Assembly (NCBI RefSeq): GCF_040719145.1
Contig: NZ_JBFDUZ010000001.1
Span: 3,038,001-3,102,000 of the forward strand
From: Paenibacillus sp. JQZ6Y-1
GTDB lineage: Bacteria; Bacillota; Bacilli; Paenibacillales; Paenibacillaceae
Direction: 5' to 3'
DNA: 64,000 bases
A program made the translations under genes and the position numbers. Every line of letters begins with the position of its first letter. Within the stretch, counting starts at the first letter, position 1. This document shows positions 10,812-19,143 of the stretch, piece after piece. A model generated the notes under the pieces. It did not search any database. It worked only from the letters and a program-made list of their open reading frames with translations, and had not been told where the DNA came from.

Positions 10812-10857
10812 ATGCTGAGGTTGGTAGCACGATCCTTTTCAATCCATCCTCAGCTGG
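10812..10857 (+). other. Leader hairpin upstream of PstS-like gene
   Basis: GCTGAGG pairs with CCTCAGC across a loop of roughly 30 bases, just upstream of the gene at 10886. No T-run follows, so it is not a terminator; the role is unknown. Confidence 0.3.
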
Positions 10858-10885
10858 CTGTACCTATACATAATCAGGAGGAATC

Positions 10886-12283
10886 ATGCATAACAAAATC
10901 ATGCTCTCCATTGCACTGGGATTGATTGGTATTGCGGTATTGGGCATCATCGGTGTTGTGATTAGTGTAGTCATCCTGCTGAGGCTAGAGCAGCCGCTGA
11001 TGTATATCATTTGTTTGTTTGCTGTGCTGGTATGGATTGAAATCTATATCGTCTTATCTGTCTTCCCCTCTATTGCTACTCATCGGATGTTCAAACGTCT
11101 GCTATTCATTGGGATTGCACTCTGCTTATTCACCGCTGGCGTTTACAAATTGTATACCATGTATGATGATAGCCTGATTGCCGTGAATACACAGGATGTC
11201 GATCTGAACGCCTATGATCCATTTGCTGAGCACAATCAGCTGGCTACACTCTCCCAACCGTCTACCTATCAGCTAAAGACAGGTGAATTGCCACGATTGG
11301 ATGGAGCAACCGCGCTGTATCCAGTATATGCCGCCTTTGCACAGGCAGTATATCCGCGCCAAACATATGATGCGCTAGATAGTGAAGTGATGAGTGGCGG
11401 CACGGGTTCCGCTTATCAGCGTCTGATCGATGGCAATGTCGACATGATCTTTGCCGCTGCTCCTTCCGTCGGTCAACTACAATCGGCGGAAAGCAACAGT
11501 ATCAAGCTATATTTGACCCCAATTGGACAAGAGGCATTTGTTTTCTTCGTGAATACCGACAATCCAGTGGATCATCTAACCTCTGAGCAGGTGAAGCAAA
11601 TATATAGCGGGCAGATTACCAATTGGAAACAGGTTGGTGGCAACGACGAGAAGATTGCTGCCTTTCAGCGCCCAGAGGATAGCGGCAGTCAAGCAATGCT
11701 TCGACGCTTTATGGGTGATCGACAGATCATGGAGCCGAAGCGGAAAATGATGGCGACAGGTATGGGCGGTATGATGGAACGAGTAGAAGACTACCACAAT
11801 TATGATGATGCAATCGGCTATTCGTTTCATTATTTTGCTACAGTCATGAATCCAGAGCAGCATATCAAGCTACTGGCAATTGACGGCGTATACCCGGATC
11901 AACAACACATTGCCAATGGTACTTATCCGTTGATCGCTCCCTTTTATGCAGTAACCGCTGGATACCAATATACGGGACAATGGGAGAGTGAGCAGGCAGA
12001 AGCCAAGGCATCAGAAGCAGCATCTGACAAAACCGCCTCCACCACTTCACCTCAAGATGATTCAGCTGCTACTGCTCCAACATCCAAAGATACAAAATCG
12101 CCAGCACATTCGGTCCCTACCTCCTCTGATCACGCTCTACAATTACCACCCTTCCAGAAGCTTCGCTCCTCCAATCCGCATTTGGAGCCGTTGCTACGCT
12201 GGATCTTATCACCGCAAGGGCAGGAGTTGATTCAGCAAACAGGCTATTTTCCATTGGATTCATCCAGCTATTCTACTCGCTGA
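10886..12283 (+). CDS. Membrane-anchored PstS-like phosphate-binding-domain protein
   Basis: 465 residues. Three hydrophobic segments at the N-terminus (about 5-30, 36-58, 70-92) are followed by a PBP-like domain of the PstS family: LPRLDGATALYPVYAAFAQA, a VDMIFAAAPS core, LTSEQVKQIYSGQITNWKQVGG and FQRPEDSGSQAMLRRF. The last two motifs are diagnostic for phosphate-binding-like proteins. A Ser/Thr/Ala-rich low-complexity insert (about 375-410) precedes the final helices. AGGAGG stands upstream of the ATG. No pstCAB transporter is adjacent, so it is probably a sensor-like or scavenging anchored binding protein rather than the ABC transporter component. Confidence 0.8.
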   Translation: MHNKIMLSIALGLIGIAVLGIIGVVISVVILLRLEQPLMYIICLFAVLVWIEIYIVLSVFPSIATHRMFKRLLFIGIALCLFTAGVYKLYTMYDDSLIAVNTQDVDLNAYDPFAEHNQLATLSQPSTYQLKTGELPRLDGATALYPVYAAFAQAVYPRQTYDALDSEVMSGGTGSAYQRLIDGNVDMIFAAAPSVGQLQSAESNSIKLYLTPIGQEAFVFFVNTDNPVDHLTSEQVKQIYSGQITNWKQVGGNDEKIAAFQRPEDSGSQAMLRRFMGDRQIMEPKRKMMATGMGGMMERVEDYHNYDDAIGYSFHYFATVMNPEQHIKLLAIDGVYPDQQHIANGTYPLIAPFYAVTAGYQYTGQWESEQAEAKASEAASDKTASTTSPQDDSAATAPTSKDTKSPAHSVPTSSDHALQLPPFQKLRSSNPHLEPLLRWILSPQGQELIQQTGYFPLDSSSYSTR

Positions 12284-12293
12284 ATTTATCATG

Positions 12294-12322
12294 TGATAAT
12301 CATTATCACTTATACGTATAAT
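12294..12322 (+). promoter_or_regulatory. Fur box over promoter of the siderophore-binding gene
   Basis: TGATAATCATTATCA (12294-12308) is a perfect 7-1-7 Fur box. A -10 TATAAT lies at 12317-12322, so the Fur box covers the -35 region. This predicts iron repression of the gene at 12410. Confidence 0.85.
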
Positions 12323-12409
12323 CGTGTATACTGTTCGTAATGGTCCATGTTTGGAGCGTATATCGTCATACCTATGGGCTAAACTTCTACCATCTGGAGG
12401 AATACCATC

Positions 12410-13399
12410 ATGAAACGTCGTACCCAAACCACCGTGGCGGGAACGCTGATCCTGTCCCTTGCGCTACTAACAAGTGCGTGCTCTTCTGCTACTACAACTA
12501 CCGACAGCACCAATGAGTCATCGTCGACTCCAGCTGCCACCCAAACGGAAACCGCATCGGAACGTACGCTCAAGGACAGCATGGGTCATGAAGTAAACAT
12601 CCCTGCCAATCCACAGCGTATCATCGCTTCCTACTTGGAAGATCCACTTGTAGCATTGGGCGTAACACCAGCAGCGCAATGGTCCATCAAAGGTGGCAGT
12701 GTGCAGGATTATTTGCAGGACAAGCTGGCAAATGTGCCAACTATCTCTTCCGATCTTCCATTTGAAGCAGTCGCTAGCTTTACGCCTGATCTGCTACTGA
12801 TGGATAGCGCGGAAATGGTGGAAGGTGATAAATACAATCAATATTCTGCGATTGCACCAACTTATGTAGTCGGTAATGCGGAAAATAACGATTGGCGGGA
12901 AGAATTGAAAACGGTCGGTGAAGTACTCAATAAAAGCACCGAAGCTGAAAAAGCGCTATCCGATTACGATGCCAAAGTAGCCGATGCCAAGGCTCAAATT
13001 CAGCAAAAGGTCGGTACCAAATCCGCAGCCGCCATCTGGATTAGCGGCAAAAGCGTATTTGTCGTCAATCCGAAGCTATCGAGTGGCGATGTAATGTACA
13101 ATGATCTGGGCTTCAAAGTACCTGATGTTGTTACACAAGCAGCCGAAGGAAAAACCGCCAACTGGAGTTCGCTTTCACTAGAAAGCTTGTCTGCACTTGA
13201 TGCAGATTATCTGTTTGTCATTATTCAGGATGGCGCCAAGCCCGATGATGGTATTAGCTCCTCCGTTTGGAACAGCATTCCTGCTGTCAAAGCAGGTCAT
13301 GCCTATACATTAAGCATGAAATCCAGCTGGCTGTACACTGGCGCTGTTGCTAACTCCATGATCATCGACGATATTTTAAAAAACATCGTATCGAAATAA
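12410..13399 (+). CDS. Iron-siderophore ABC transporter substrate-binding lipoprotein
   Basis: 329 residues. A lipoprotein signal with lipobox LTSAC (Cys at about residue 24) is followed by a Ser/Thr linker and a Peripla_BP_2 (FhuD/FecB/YclQ-like) domain: RTLKDSMGHEVNIPANPQRIIA, then PDLLLMDSAEMVEG, WISGKSVFVVNP and SLSALDADYLFVII. It captures ferric siderophore at the cell surface. It stands alone: the next gene is an amino-acid permease, so permease and ATPase must be encoded elsewhere, as is common in Paenibacillus. It is controlled by the Fur box directly upstream. GGAGG precedes the ATG. Confidence 0.93.
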   Translation: MKRRTQTTVAGTLILSLALLTSACSSATTTTDSTNESSSTPAATQTETASERTLKDSMGHEVNIPANPQRIIASYLEDPLVALGVTPAAQWSIKGGSVQDYLQDKLANVPTISSDLPFEAVASFTPDLLLMDSAEMVEGDKYNQYSAIAPTYVVGNAENNDWREELKTVGEVLNKSTEAEKALSDYDAKVADAKAQIQQKVGTKSAAAIWISGKSVFVVNPKLSSGDVMYNDLGFKVPDVVTQAAEGKTANWSSLSLESLSALDADYLFVIIQDGAKPDDGISSSVWNSIPAVKAGHAYTLSMKSSWLYTGAVANSMIIDDILKNIVSK

Positions 13400-13478
13400 A
13401 ACCATTGCAGTTCAAGCAAATGTGAGTAATACAGGAATCCGTACGACCGTTGGGCAGTATCGATTCCAATCGCTACCC

Positions 13479-13590
13479 AAAGCCACCTTTTCAAACAACC
13501 GAACCGGCATAGGAACTTGATTCAAGCTTATGCCTTGCACAGGAGCCTCAAGCGACTCTAGCATTCGGTGTGACGAAGGGTGGCTTTTTT
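13479..13590 (+). ncRNA. Candidate structured leader RNA ending in a terminator
   Basis: Nested complementary arms: AAAGCCACC (13479-13487) with GGTGGCTTT (13579-13587); inside, ACCGAA (13498-13503) with TTCGGT (13564-13569); inside that, a hairpin GGCATA (13506-13511) / TATGCC (13529-13534) with an inner CTTG-att-CAAG. The outer 3' arm runs into six T residues (13585-13590). It lies 110 bp upstream of the TTG start of an amino-acid permease. It matches no riboswitch class I can recall. It may be a leader control element or a branched terminator for the preceding gene. Confidence 0.4.
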
Positions 13591-13699
13591 GATAAATGGC
13601 TAATCATTTCATATCGCATTGGTCGATAATAATGTAGTATAGAGATACTTGACTGATTTAAAGCACTACTACTGTAGTCGTATTGAGGAGGATTTTAGT

Positions 13700-15049
13700 T
13701 TGAAAGCAACCCCTGAAGCATCATTGCAAAAAAAATTGCTGCCGCGTCATATTACGTTTATGGCAATGGGTGGCGTCATCGGAACGGGTATTTTCAAAGG
13801 TAGTTCCGAAACAATCGGCTTGGCAGGTCCGGGCGTAATTCTCACGTATATTTTTGCCGGCTTGCTACTGCTCGTTGTAATGGGCGCGATTGCTGAAATG
13901 GCAACCGTGTATCCGAATCGCAATATGAAGGACTTTATCTCGCTTGCCTTTGGTCAACGACTTGCCTTTATTGTTGGCTGGTTGTACTGCTTTATGTGGC
14001 TGGCGGTTTGCGTAATTGAAGTGATCGCTGCGGGTAGCTTCCTGCAATTCTGGTTTGCTGATACACCGCTCTGGTTGCTGAGTCTAGTGAGTGCTATCTT
14101 TGTACTGCTGGTCAATACGATGAGCGTAGGCAGATTGGGCGAGCTGGAATTCTGGCTGGCAGGTATCAAGATTGCCATGATCATTATCTTTATCATTCTG
14201 GGTGCTTGCCTGCTGTTCGGTATTATTCCTAGCAGCAATACACCGTATCTGAGCAATTTGACTGCTCACGGCGGATTTTTGCCGAATGGTTGGATGGCTG
14301 TCGTATCTGCGCTTCTGGTCGTTATGTTCTCCTATGGCGGCTCTGAGCTAATCGGTCTAACACTGACCGAGACACCAGATGCAGATAAAGTACTGCCGAA
14401 GATCGTCAAAAGCTTTATTTTGCGTATTATCCTGTTCTACACCTTGCCGATTCTGATCATCTGCGGTCTGATTCCGTGGAATCAGTTGAGCGGTCAAGAC
14501 AGCCCATTTGTACAGGTACTAACAGCAACCGGTTTGCAGGGTGCTGCTCATATTATTAACTTTATTCTGGTGACTGCGGTATTGTCGGCAGCGAATTCTG
14601 GTATTTATGGTGCGACTCGGATGCTACACTCTATGGCAACCAACAATGAAGCACCAGCTCTGCTAGCCAAAACAAGCCGTCGCGGCGTTCCGGTTAACAG
14701 TCTGATTTTATGTGCGGTGATTTTGCTAATTGGCGCATGGCTTGCTTATGTCGCTCAAGATCAAGTATTTGGTATTCTGATTGCCGTACCGGGCTTTGTT
14801 GTACTGCTCGTATGGATTAGTATTTGCCTGTCTCAGCTGAAGCTGCGCAAACAGTATCCAGTGGAGCCGAAATTCCGTATTTGGGGCTACCCGTACATCT
14901 CCGGTTTAACAGCGATCTGTCTGTTCGTTATTGCTATCCTATTCCTGTTTGATGCCAATAATCGCATTAGTATCGGTGCATGTATCATCTTCTTGATCGT
15001 ACTGCTGATCAGTGCCTTCTTCAAATTCCGCGGAAAATCGCAAGCATAA
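13700..15049 (+). CDS. Amino-acid permease, APC superfamily
   Basis: About 449 residues with 12 predicted membrane segments. The N-terminal signature HITFMAMGGVIGTGIFKGS, with an unwound-helix GTGIF, is characteristic of the AAT family (RocE/GabP/AnsP/LysP type), followed by GPGVILTYIFAGLLLLVVMGAIAEMA and, in TM6, SYGGSELIGLTLTETPDADK. It should import an amino acid with protons or Na+. The likely start is TTG at 13700, 8 bases after GAGGAGG (13685-13691); an upstream in-frame TTG at 13649 has no such site. A structured leader precedes it. The substrate cannot be read from sequence. Confidence 0.9.
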   Translation: MKATPEASLQKKLLPRHITFMAMGGVIGTGIFKGSSETIGLAGPGVILTYIFAGLLLLVVMGAIAEMATVYPNRNMKDFISLAFGQRLAFIVGWLYCFMWLAVCVIEVIAAGSFLQFWFADTPLWLLSLVSAIFVLLVNTMSVGRLGELEFWLAGIKIAMIIIFIILGACLLFGIIPSSNTPYLSNLTAHGGFLPNGWMAVVSALLVVMFSYGGSELIGLTLTETPDADKVLPKIVKSFILRIILFYTLPILIICGLIPWNQLSGQDSPFVQVLTATGLQGAAHIINFILVTAVLSAANSGIYGATRMLHSMATNNEAPALLAKTSRRGVPVNSLILCAVILLIGAWLAYVAQDQVFGILIAVPGFVVLLVWISICLSQLKLRKQYPVEPKFRIWGYPYISGLTAICLFVIAILFLFDANNRISIGACIIFLIVLLISAFFKFRGKSQA

Positions 15050-15074
15050 CGATAGTATCTCTATAATCAAATAT

Positions 15075-15118
15075 AACTGCCTGTTTTGCCGTCTGGCATG
15101 ACAGGCAGTTTTTGTTTT
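15075..15118 (+). terminator. Intrinsic terminator
   Basis: AACTGCCTG (15075-15083) pairs with CAGGCAGTT (15102-15110) and is followed by TTTGTTTTG. It ends the amino-acid permease transcript. Confidence 0.8.
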
Positions 15119-15313
15119 GTACAAAATGAAAATGATAACGGTATGAACGTTCGGTTACTGATCCGTCTACGCATGCAGTAGATGCAGGCTGGCATTTGTG
15201 ATAAATTGCTGTACAATGATAGGAATGATCCTCCATTGCCGACGTTGAAATTGACATGTACATTCGGCAAGAACAGGACACATTTCACTATGGCTGTGGC
15301 AGGTGTAATGATA

Positions 15314-16609
15314 ATGGTGGACGCTTATTTTCGACCAATCCTCTATGCTTTTATTGCTTTTCCGCTGGCAGCAGCTTTATTTACGCTGCCTTTTTTAGTA
15401 TATCAATATCGTCGGTATGGCTATATTCATGTGGTACGGGCGATCACGCTGTATACATGCCTGCTGTATTTGATGAATGCGTATTTTTTGGTGATTTTGC
15501 CGTTTCCATCGACTCGACATAACGCTGCACTAGCGGGTGGAGATATGCAGCTTGTGCCCTTTCAGTTTGTGAGTGATTTTTTAAAGGAAACTTCCGTTTC
15601 GCTAGAGCACCCGGCAACCTATCTTCATATATTTCGCGAGCGCGCCTTCTGGCAGGTCATATTTAATATTTTGCTAACCGTGCCATTTGGGATGCTGCTG
15701 CGCTATTATTTTCACCGTGGCTGGTTGGGTGCGATGTGCTGGTCGTTTCTGCTATCGCTATCGTTTGAAGTCACACAGTTGACGGGCATTTACGGTATTT
15801 ATGATCATGCGTATCGAATTTTCGACGTGGACGATCTGATCTGCAATACATTTGGCGGGATGATTGGCTTCTTGATAGCAGCATGGATTTCAGAGCATTT
15901 GCCTAATGTTCGACAGCTAGATGCGCGTGTGGACCGTTCTAAGCGGCGAGTGACCTATACGCGGCGCGGGCTTGCCTTTCTGATTGACAATCTGCTCTGC
16001 TCCATCCTGCTGTCGATCCTATCGGCACTAGATATTCCTCTATCATTCTGGGTAGCAACGGGAGCCTACTTTATGCTGCTGACGTATGCTACGAATGGTA
16101 TAACACCGGGCAAATGGATCGTGCGCATCCAACTCGTCAGCGATATAGAGCATAAACCGGATAACCCACAACGTATTCCGCTGTATTCGCTAATGATACG
16201 TTATGGGCTACTGTACTGGGGATTCTTCGGATTGCAGCGATTACTCAATTTGCCATTTTCACAAGGCTATCCATCGCGGCTGGAAGCGATTGTGTATCTG
16301 TTGATTTTGTTTGTGTTAAACGTCGGCTTTTTCCTGCATCTGGTGACACGCTTGTTCCATAAAGGCTCCTTGATGTTTTATGAACAATGGAGTCATACAT
16401 CACACCGAATTATGTGGCCGACTGTCGGACGGATCGAAGCGTCCCATTCGGATACTAGAGAAGTATGGGACGCTAGCAATGTACCTGCTATAGACGTATC
16501 ATCCTCTGATGATGAACAATACGCGCAAAGCAACGATACAACACAAGGTGACAATACAACGCAATCTACCGATGATGATTCATCCAAAGTAGACAAATCC
16601 AGCAAATAG
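15314..16609 (+). CDS. VanZ-like / RDD-domain fusion membrane protein
   Basis: About 431 residues. The N-terminal half is a VanZ-like domain with five hydrophobic segments (YFRPILYAFIAFPLAAALF, then YLMNAYFLVILPFPS, LLTVPFGMLLRYYFHRGW, SFEVTQLTGIYG and DVDDLICNTFGGMIGF; the last two are the VanZ hallmarks). The C-terminal half is an RDD domain (RRGLAFLIDNLLCSIL, then NGITPGKWIVRIQLVSD). An acidic Ser/Thr/Asp tail follows (last 60 residues). The start is uncertain: ATG at 15314 sits 8 bases after AGGTG, but 15290 or 15308 are possible and the frame is open to 15182. The function is unknown; VanZ relatives give low-level teicoplanin resistance. Confidence 0.8.
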   Translation: MVDAYFRPILYAFIAFPLAAALFTLPFLVYQYRRYGYIHVVRAITLYTCLLYLMNAYFLVILPFPSTRHNAALAGGDMQLVPFQFVSDFLKETSVSLEHPATYLHIFRERAFWQVIFNILLTVPFGMLLRYYFHRGWLGAMCWSFLLSLSFEVTQLTGIYGIYDHAYRIFDVDDLICNTFGGMIGFLIAAWISEHLPNVRQLDARVDRSKRRVTYTRRGLAFLIDNLLCSILLSILSALDIPLSFWVATGAYFMLLTYATNGITPGKWIVRIQLVSDIEHKPDNPQRIPLYSLMIRYGLLYWGFFGLQRLLNLPFSQGYPSRLEAIVYLLILFVLNVGFFLHLVTRLFHKGSLMFYEQWSHTSHRIMWPTVGRIEASHSDTREVWDASNVPAIDVSSSDDEQYAQSNDTTQGDNTTQSTDDDSSKVDKSSK

Positions 16610-16697
16610 CTTGTACACGCATATGCTAAACCTTGTCATCTCTTGATCTTGATACGTTCACACATTTACTTGAATCCAACCGGAAGGCGGTTTTTGC

Positions 16698-17462
16698 TTG
16701 TTATATGTTGTTAAATTTCTGTACAGTTTTATTCTGCCACCGGGCTTGTTCGTTATTCTACTGCTGCTTATGACGATCTGGCTGTGGAAAATTCATACTA
16801 CTGCAGCCTGTGTATTGCTTGGTCTGAATGTGCTGCTATATCTGTCGATGATTCCACTCATTGCCGATACGTTGATTGGCAGTCTGGAGCATACGTATCC
16901 ACAGCCAAAGCAGGCTACCGTACAATCTAGCAGCGATGTAATCGTTGTACTGGGCGGTGGCGCGACCAGTGGAACACCAGATATGAATGGCACTGGTAAC
17001 TTATCCGGTGCAGCAGGCAATCGACTGATTACAGCGATGCGTCTGTATCGCGAAACCGGATTGCCGATTATTTTCTCCGGTGGTCAGGTATTCTCGGATA
17101 GCGGCAATGAGGCGGATATTGCGCGTCGCCAGCTTATAGCGATGGGCGTGCCAGAACAGGATGTAATCGCTGAGAATGCGTCGCTCAATACCGAGCAAAA
17201 TGCTGCCAATACGTCGAAACTGCTCAAACAGCATCATTGGAGTAAGCCAGTGCTTATCACTTCTGCCATGCACATGGAGCGTTCGGTGATTGAATTTGAA
17301 CGTGCAGGCTGGAATGTACTTCCGTATCCAACCGATTATTGGACCAGCACGCCGCGCGCGCTATATGTCAGTAAGTTTGCCCCTTCCGGCAGCTCCATGA
17401 ATGCGTTCAGTTCTGCTTGTAAAGAGTATCTTGGTATGATGGTGGCTAAATTCAGACTGTGA
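16698..17462 (+). CDS. YdcF/SanA-like DUF218 membrane protein
   Basis: 254 residues. Two N-terminal hydrophobic segments (about 6-28 and 35-55) are followed by a DUF218 domain: DVIVVLGGGATSG, AMRLYRETGLPIIFSGGQVF, SLNTEQNAANTSKLL and LITSAMHMERSVIEFERAG. This family (YdcF, SanA, ElyC) is linked to cell-envelope integrity and lipid-carrier metabolism. The likely start is TTG at 16698, preceded by GGAAGGCGG at 16682-16690. It follows the VanZ-RDD gene by 88 bp on the same strand and may be co-transcribed with it. The biochemical activity is not established. Confidence 0.85.
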   Translation: MLYVVKFLYSFILPPGLFVILLLLMTIWLWKIHTTAACVLLGLNVLLYLSMIPLIADTLIGSLEHTYPQPKQATVQSSSDVIVVLGGGATSGTPDMNGTGNLSGAAGNRLITAMRLYRETGLPIIFSGGQVFSDSGNEADIARRQLIAMGVPEQDVIAENASLNTEQNAANTSKLLKQHHWSKPVLITSAMHMERSVIEFERAGWNVLPYPTDYWTSTPRALYVSKFAPSGSSMNAFSSACKEYLGMMVAKFRL

Positions 17463-17593
17463 TGTACGATTGAGCTGTCAGACAAAATAGTAAGTGCAAA
17501 GTAATACAATATGTAGCATGCTTACATCTCAGTTCAAGCTTCACCATGTCACCCTATAGCTTGCATAAATACGATATGGACCGCATCAATAGC

Positions 17594-17690
17594 AAAAAGA
17601 GAATGCGAATGACAAATTCCACTTCCTGCACTCACCATTCAGCGAGTGCAAGGAAAAAGGAATCGTCGATTCGCATTCTCTTTTTTATTT
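17594..17690. terminator. Nested bidirectional terminator
   Basis: The outer 17-bp stem (17594-17610 with 17669-17685) has A5/T-run ends on both strands. Inside lie a TTCC/GGAA pair and an inner hairpin CCTGCACTC / GAGTGCA-a-GG (17625-17653). It separates the convergent YdcF and nitroreductase genes. Confidence 0.75.
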
Positions 17691-17699
17691 CAAATATGC

Positions 17700-18359
17700 T
17701 TATTTAAATTCAGCGATCATGTCCAGTGGCAGACGCATCGAAGGGTAGCCTTCATTTGCTGCTTTACCCATGGATACCAGCATAACTGGTACATAACGTT
17801 CTTTGTCCATGCCGTACATTTCAGCTACTTGCTCTTTGTCATAACCACCGATTGGGTTAGTGTCATAACCATGTGCACGAGCAACCATCATCAGCTGCAT
17901 TGCAACCAGACCGCTGTCGATCAGAGCGATTTCTTTGCGAGCTTCACGGGACAGCTGCTCATAATAACCAAGTGCGAATGGCAGCTGACGTTCTTTTACT
18001 TCAGCTGGCATATAGCCCAGTTCAACTGCTTTGTTGAAAATATACTCTGCATTCTCTTCATGTTGCAGGTCAGCGAAGATAGCTACAACTGCTGCTGCAG
18101 TCTCAACCTGATGCGCATTGAATTTTGCCAGTGGCAGCAATTGTGCTTTGGCTTCTTCACTTTGAACAACAACGAAGCGCCAAGGTTGCAGGTTGATCGA
18201 GGACGGTGCACGTGTAGTCTCAGTCAGGATGTCGTTCATTTCCTCGCGGCTGATTTTCACTTCTGGGTCGTAACTTTTAATAGAACGACGTTCCAGAGCG
18301 ATTTTGGCAAAATCATTACTTGGTGTTACTGCGTTTGTTGTATTGTTTGTAGTTGTCAT
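17700..18359 (-). CDS. NAD(P)H-dependent nitroreductase-family FMN oxidoreductase
   Basis: 219 residues. The core motifs of the YodC/YdgI branch are present: LERRSIKSYDPEVKISREEMNDIL (FMN-contacting Arg-Arg-Ser), RAPSSINLQPWRFVVV, VAMQLMMVARAHGYDTNPIGGYD and VPVMLVSMGKA. It should reduce quinones or nitro-aromatics in the cytoplasm. GGAG precedes the ATG at 18359. A MarR regulator (18406-18828) lies 46 bp upstream on the same strand, so the two are likely co-transcribed and the MarR protein probably senses electrophiles or quinones, as in comparable Bacillus pairs. The first 14 residues are Thr/Asn-rich and not part of the domain. Confidence 0.93.
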   Translation of the reverse strand: MTTTNNTTNAVTPSNDFAKIALERRSIKSYDPEVKISREEMNDILTETTRAPSSINLQPWRFVVVQSEEAKAQLLPLAKFNAHQVETAAAVVAIFADLQHEENAEYIFNKAVELGYMPAEVKERQLPFALGYYEQLSREARKEIALIDSGLVAMQLMMVARAHGYDTNPIGGYDKEQVAEMYGMDKERYVPVMLVSMGKAANEGYPSMRLPLDMIAEFK

Positions 18360-18405
18360 TGGGTTTCTCTCCTTTTAATCTCTGTATCGTTTCATTTCCT
18401 AAGGC

Positions 18406-18828
18406 TTACATATGTTCGATATTGGCATTGATGCGTTGTAGCATACTCGATAGTTGCTGTTGTTCCTGCTCATTAAAACCACTCAGCATCTGCTCTACGT
18501 ATTGCTCACGCTCCTGACGAAAAGATATAATCTTCTCTCGTCCCATATCGGTTAACTGCACAAGCGTAATACGATTGTCTTGCGGATTGCTGCGTCGAAC
18601 GACGATCTGCTCTACTTCCAGCTGCTTGAGATGGCGGGTAATCGCGGCATGATCGATACCGACTAGCTTTTGCAGCGAGCTTTGACTAATCTCGTCCGAT
18701 TGGTAGAGATGACAAAGCAATTGCAATCGCGATGCACTGATACCAGCACACTTTTCAAACGTACACGATAGCTGGCGTTGAAGTCCCTGTATCTGATACA
18801 ATATATCCTCTGATGATGACTGCGACAC
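18406..18828 (-). CDS. MarR-family transcriptional regulator
   Basis: 140 residues with a winged-helix core: ISASRLQLLCHLYQSDEISQSSLQKLVGIDHAAITRHLKQLEVEQIVVRRS, wing NPQDNRITLVQLTDMG, and a dimerising C-terminal helix. The start is GTG at 18828, 8 bases after GGGGAG. There is one Cys near the N-terminus (LSCTFEKCAG gives two Cys at about 22 and 27), compatible with but not proof of thiol-based sensing. It lies immediately upstream of the nitroreductase gene, its likely target. Confidence 0.9.
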   Translation of the reverse strand: MSQSSSEDILYQIQGLQRQLSCTFEKCAGISASRLQLLCHLYQSDEISQSSLQKLVGIDHAAITRHLKQLEVEQIVVRRSNPQDNRITLVQLTDMGREKIISFRQEREQYVEQMLSGFNEQEQQQLSSMLQRINANIEHM

Positions 18829-19143
18829 AAGTCTTCTCCCCTTTCTGTCTGTACGCTGATAATACTAGATGATGAAATGGTCATTATATGAATCTGTGAC
18901 CCATCAATCATTGACATATCAAATAATAACACAAATTAGATAGGTTTGCAATTAGTATTATAAAAAATAAATTGCTAAAAATGTAATTGTTCCTCTATCC
19001 CGTTTACAATACCAATAGACCAAAATCTTATATTGACTATTTATATACATGCAGGATCAACTTCATAGACAAGATTGGGGTAATCCATTATAGTATAAAT
19101 CCACTATTCAAGCCGGAATATCAGGAAGGAATCGATTGAAACT
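18829..19143. other. Divergent intergenic region marR / FUSC exporter
   Basis: 315 AT-rich bp. It contains a small imperfect dyad, TTGACATATCAA (18913-18924), as a possible MarR operator, and on the plus strand a TTGACT at about 19032 as a possible -35 element. Neither is certain. Confidence 0.3.

Noticed and set aside
17646..18431. Plus-strand 261-codon ORF over the nitroreductase gene
   Set aside because: Cys/Phe-rich shadow frame of a conserved enzyme; no ribosome site.
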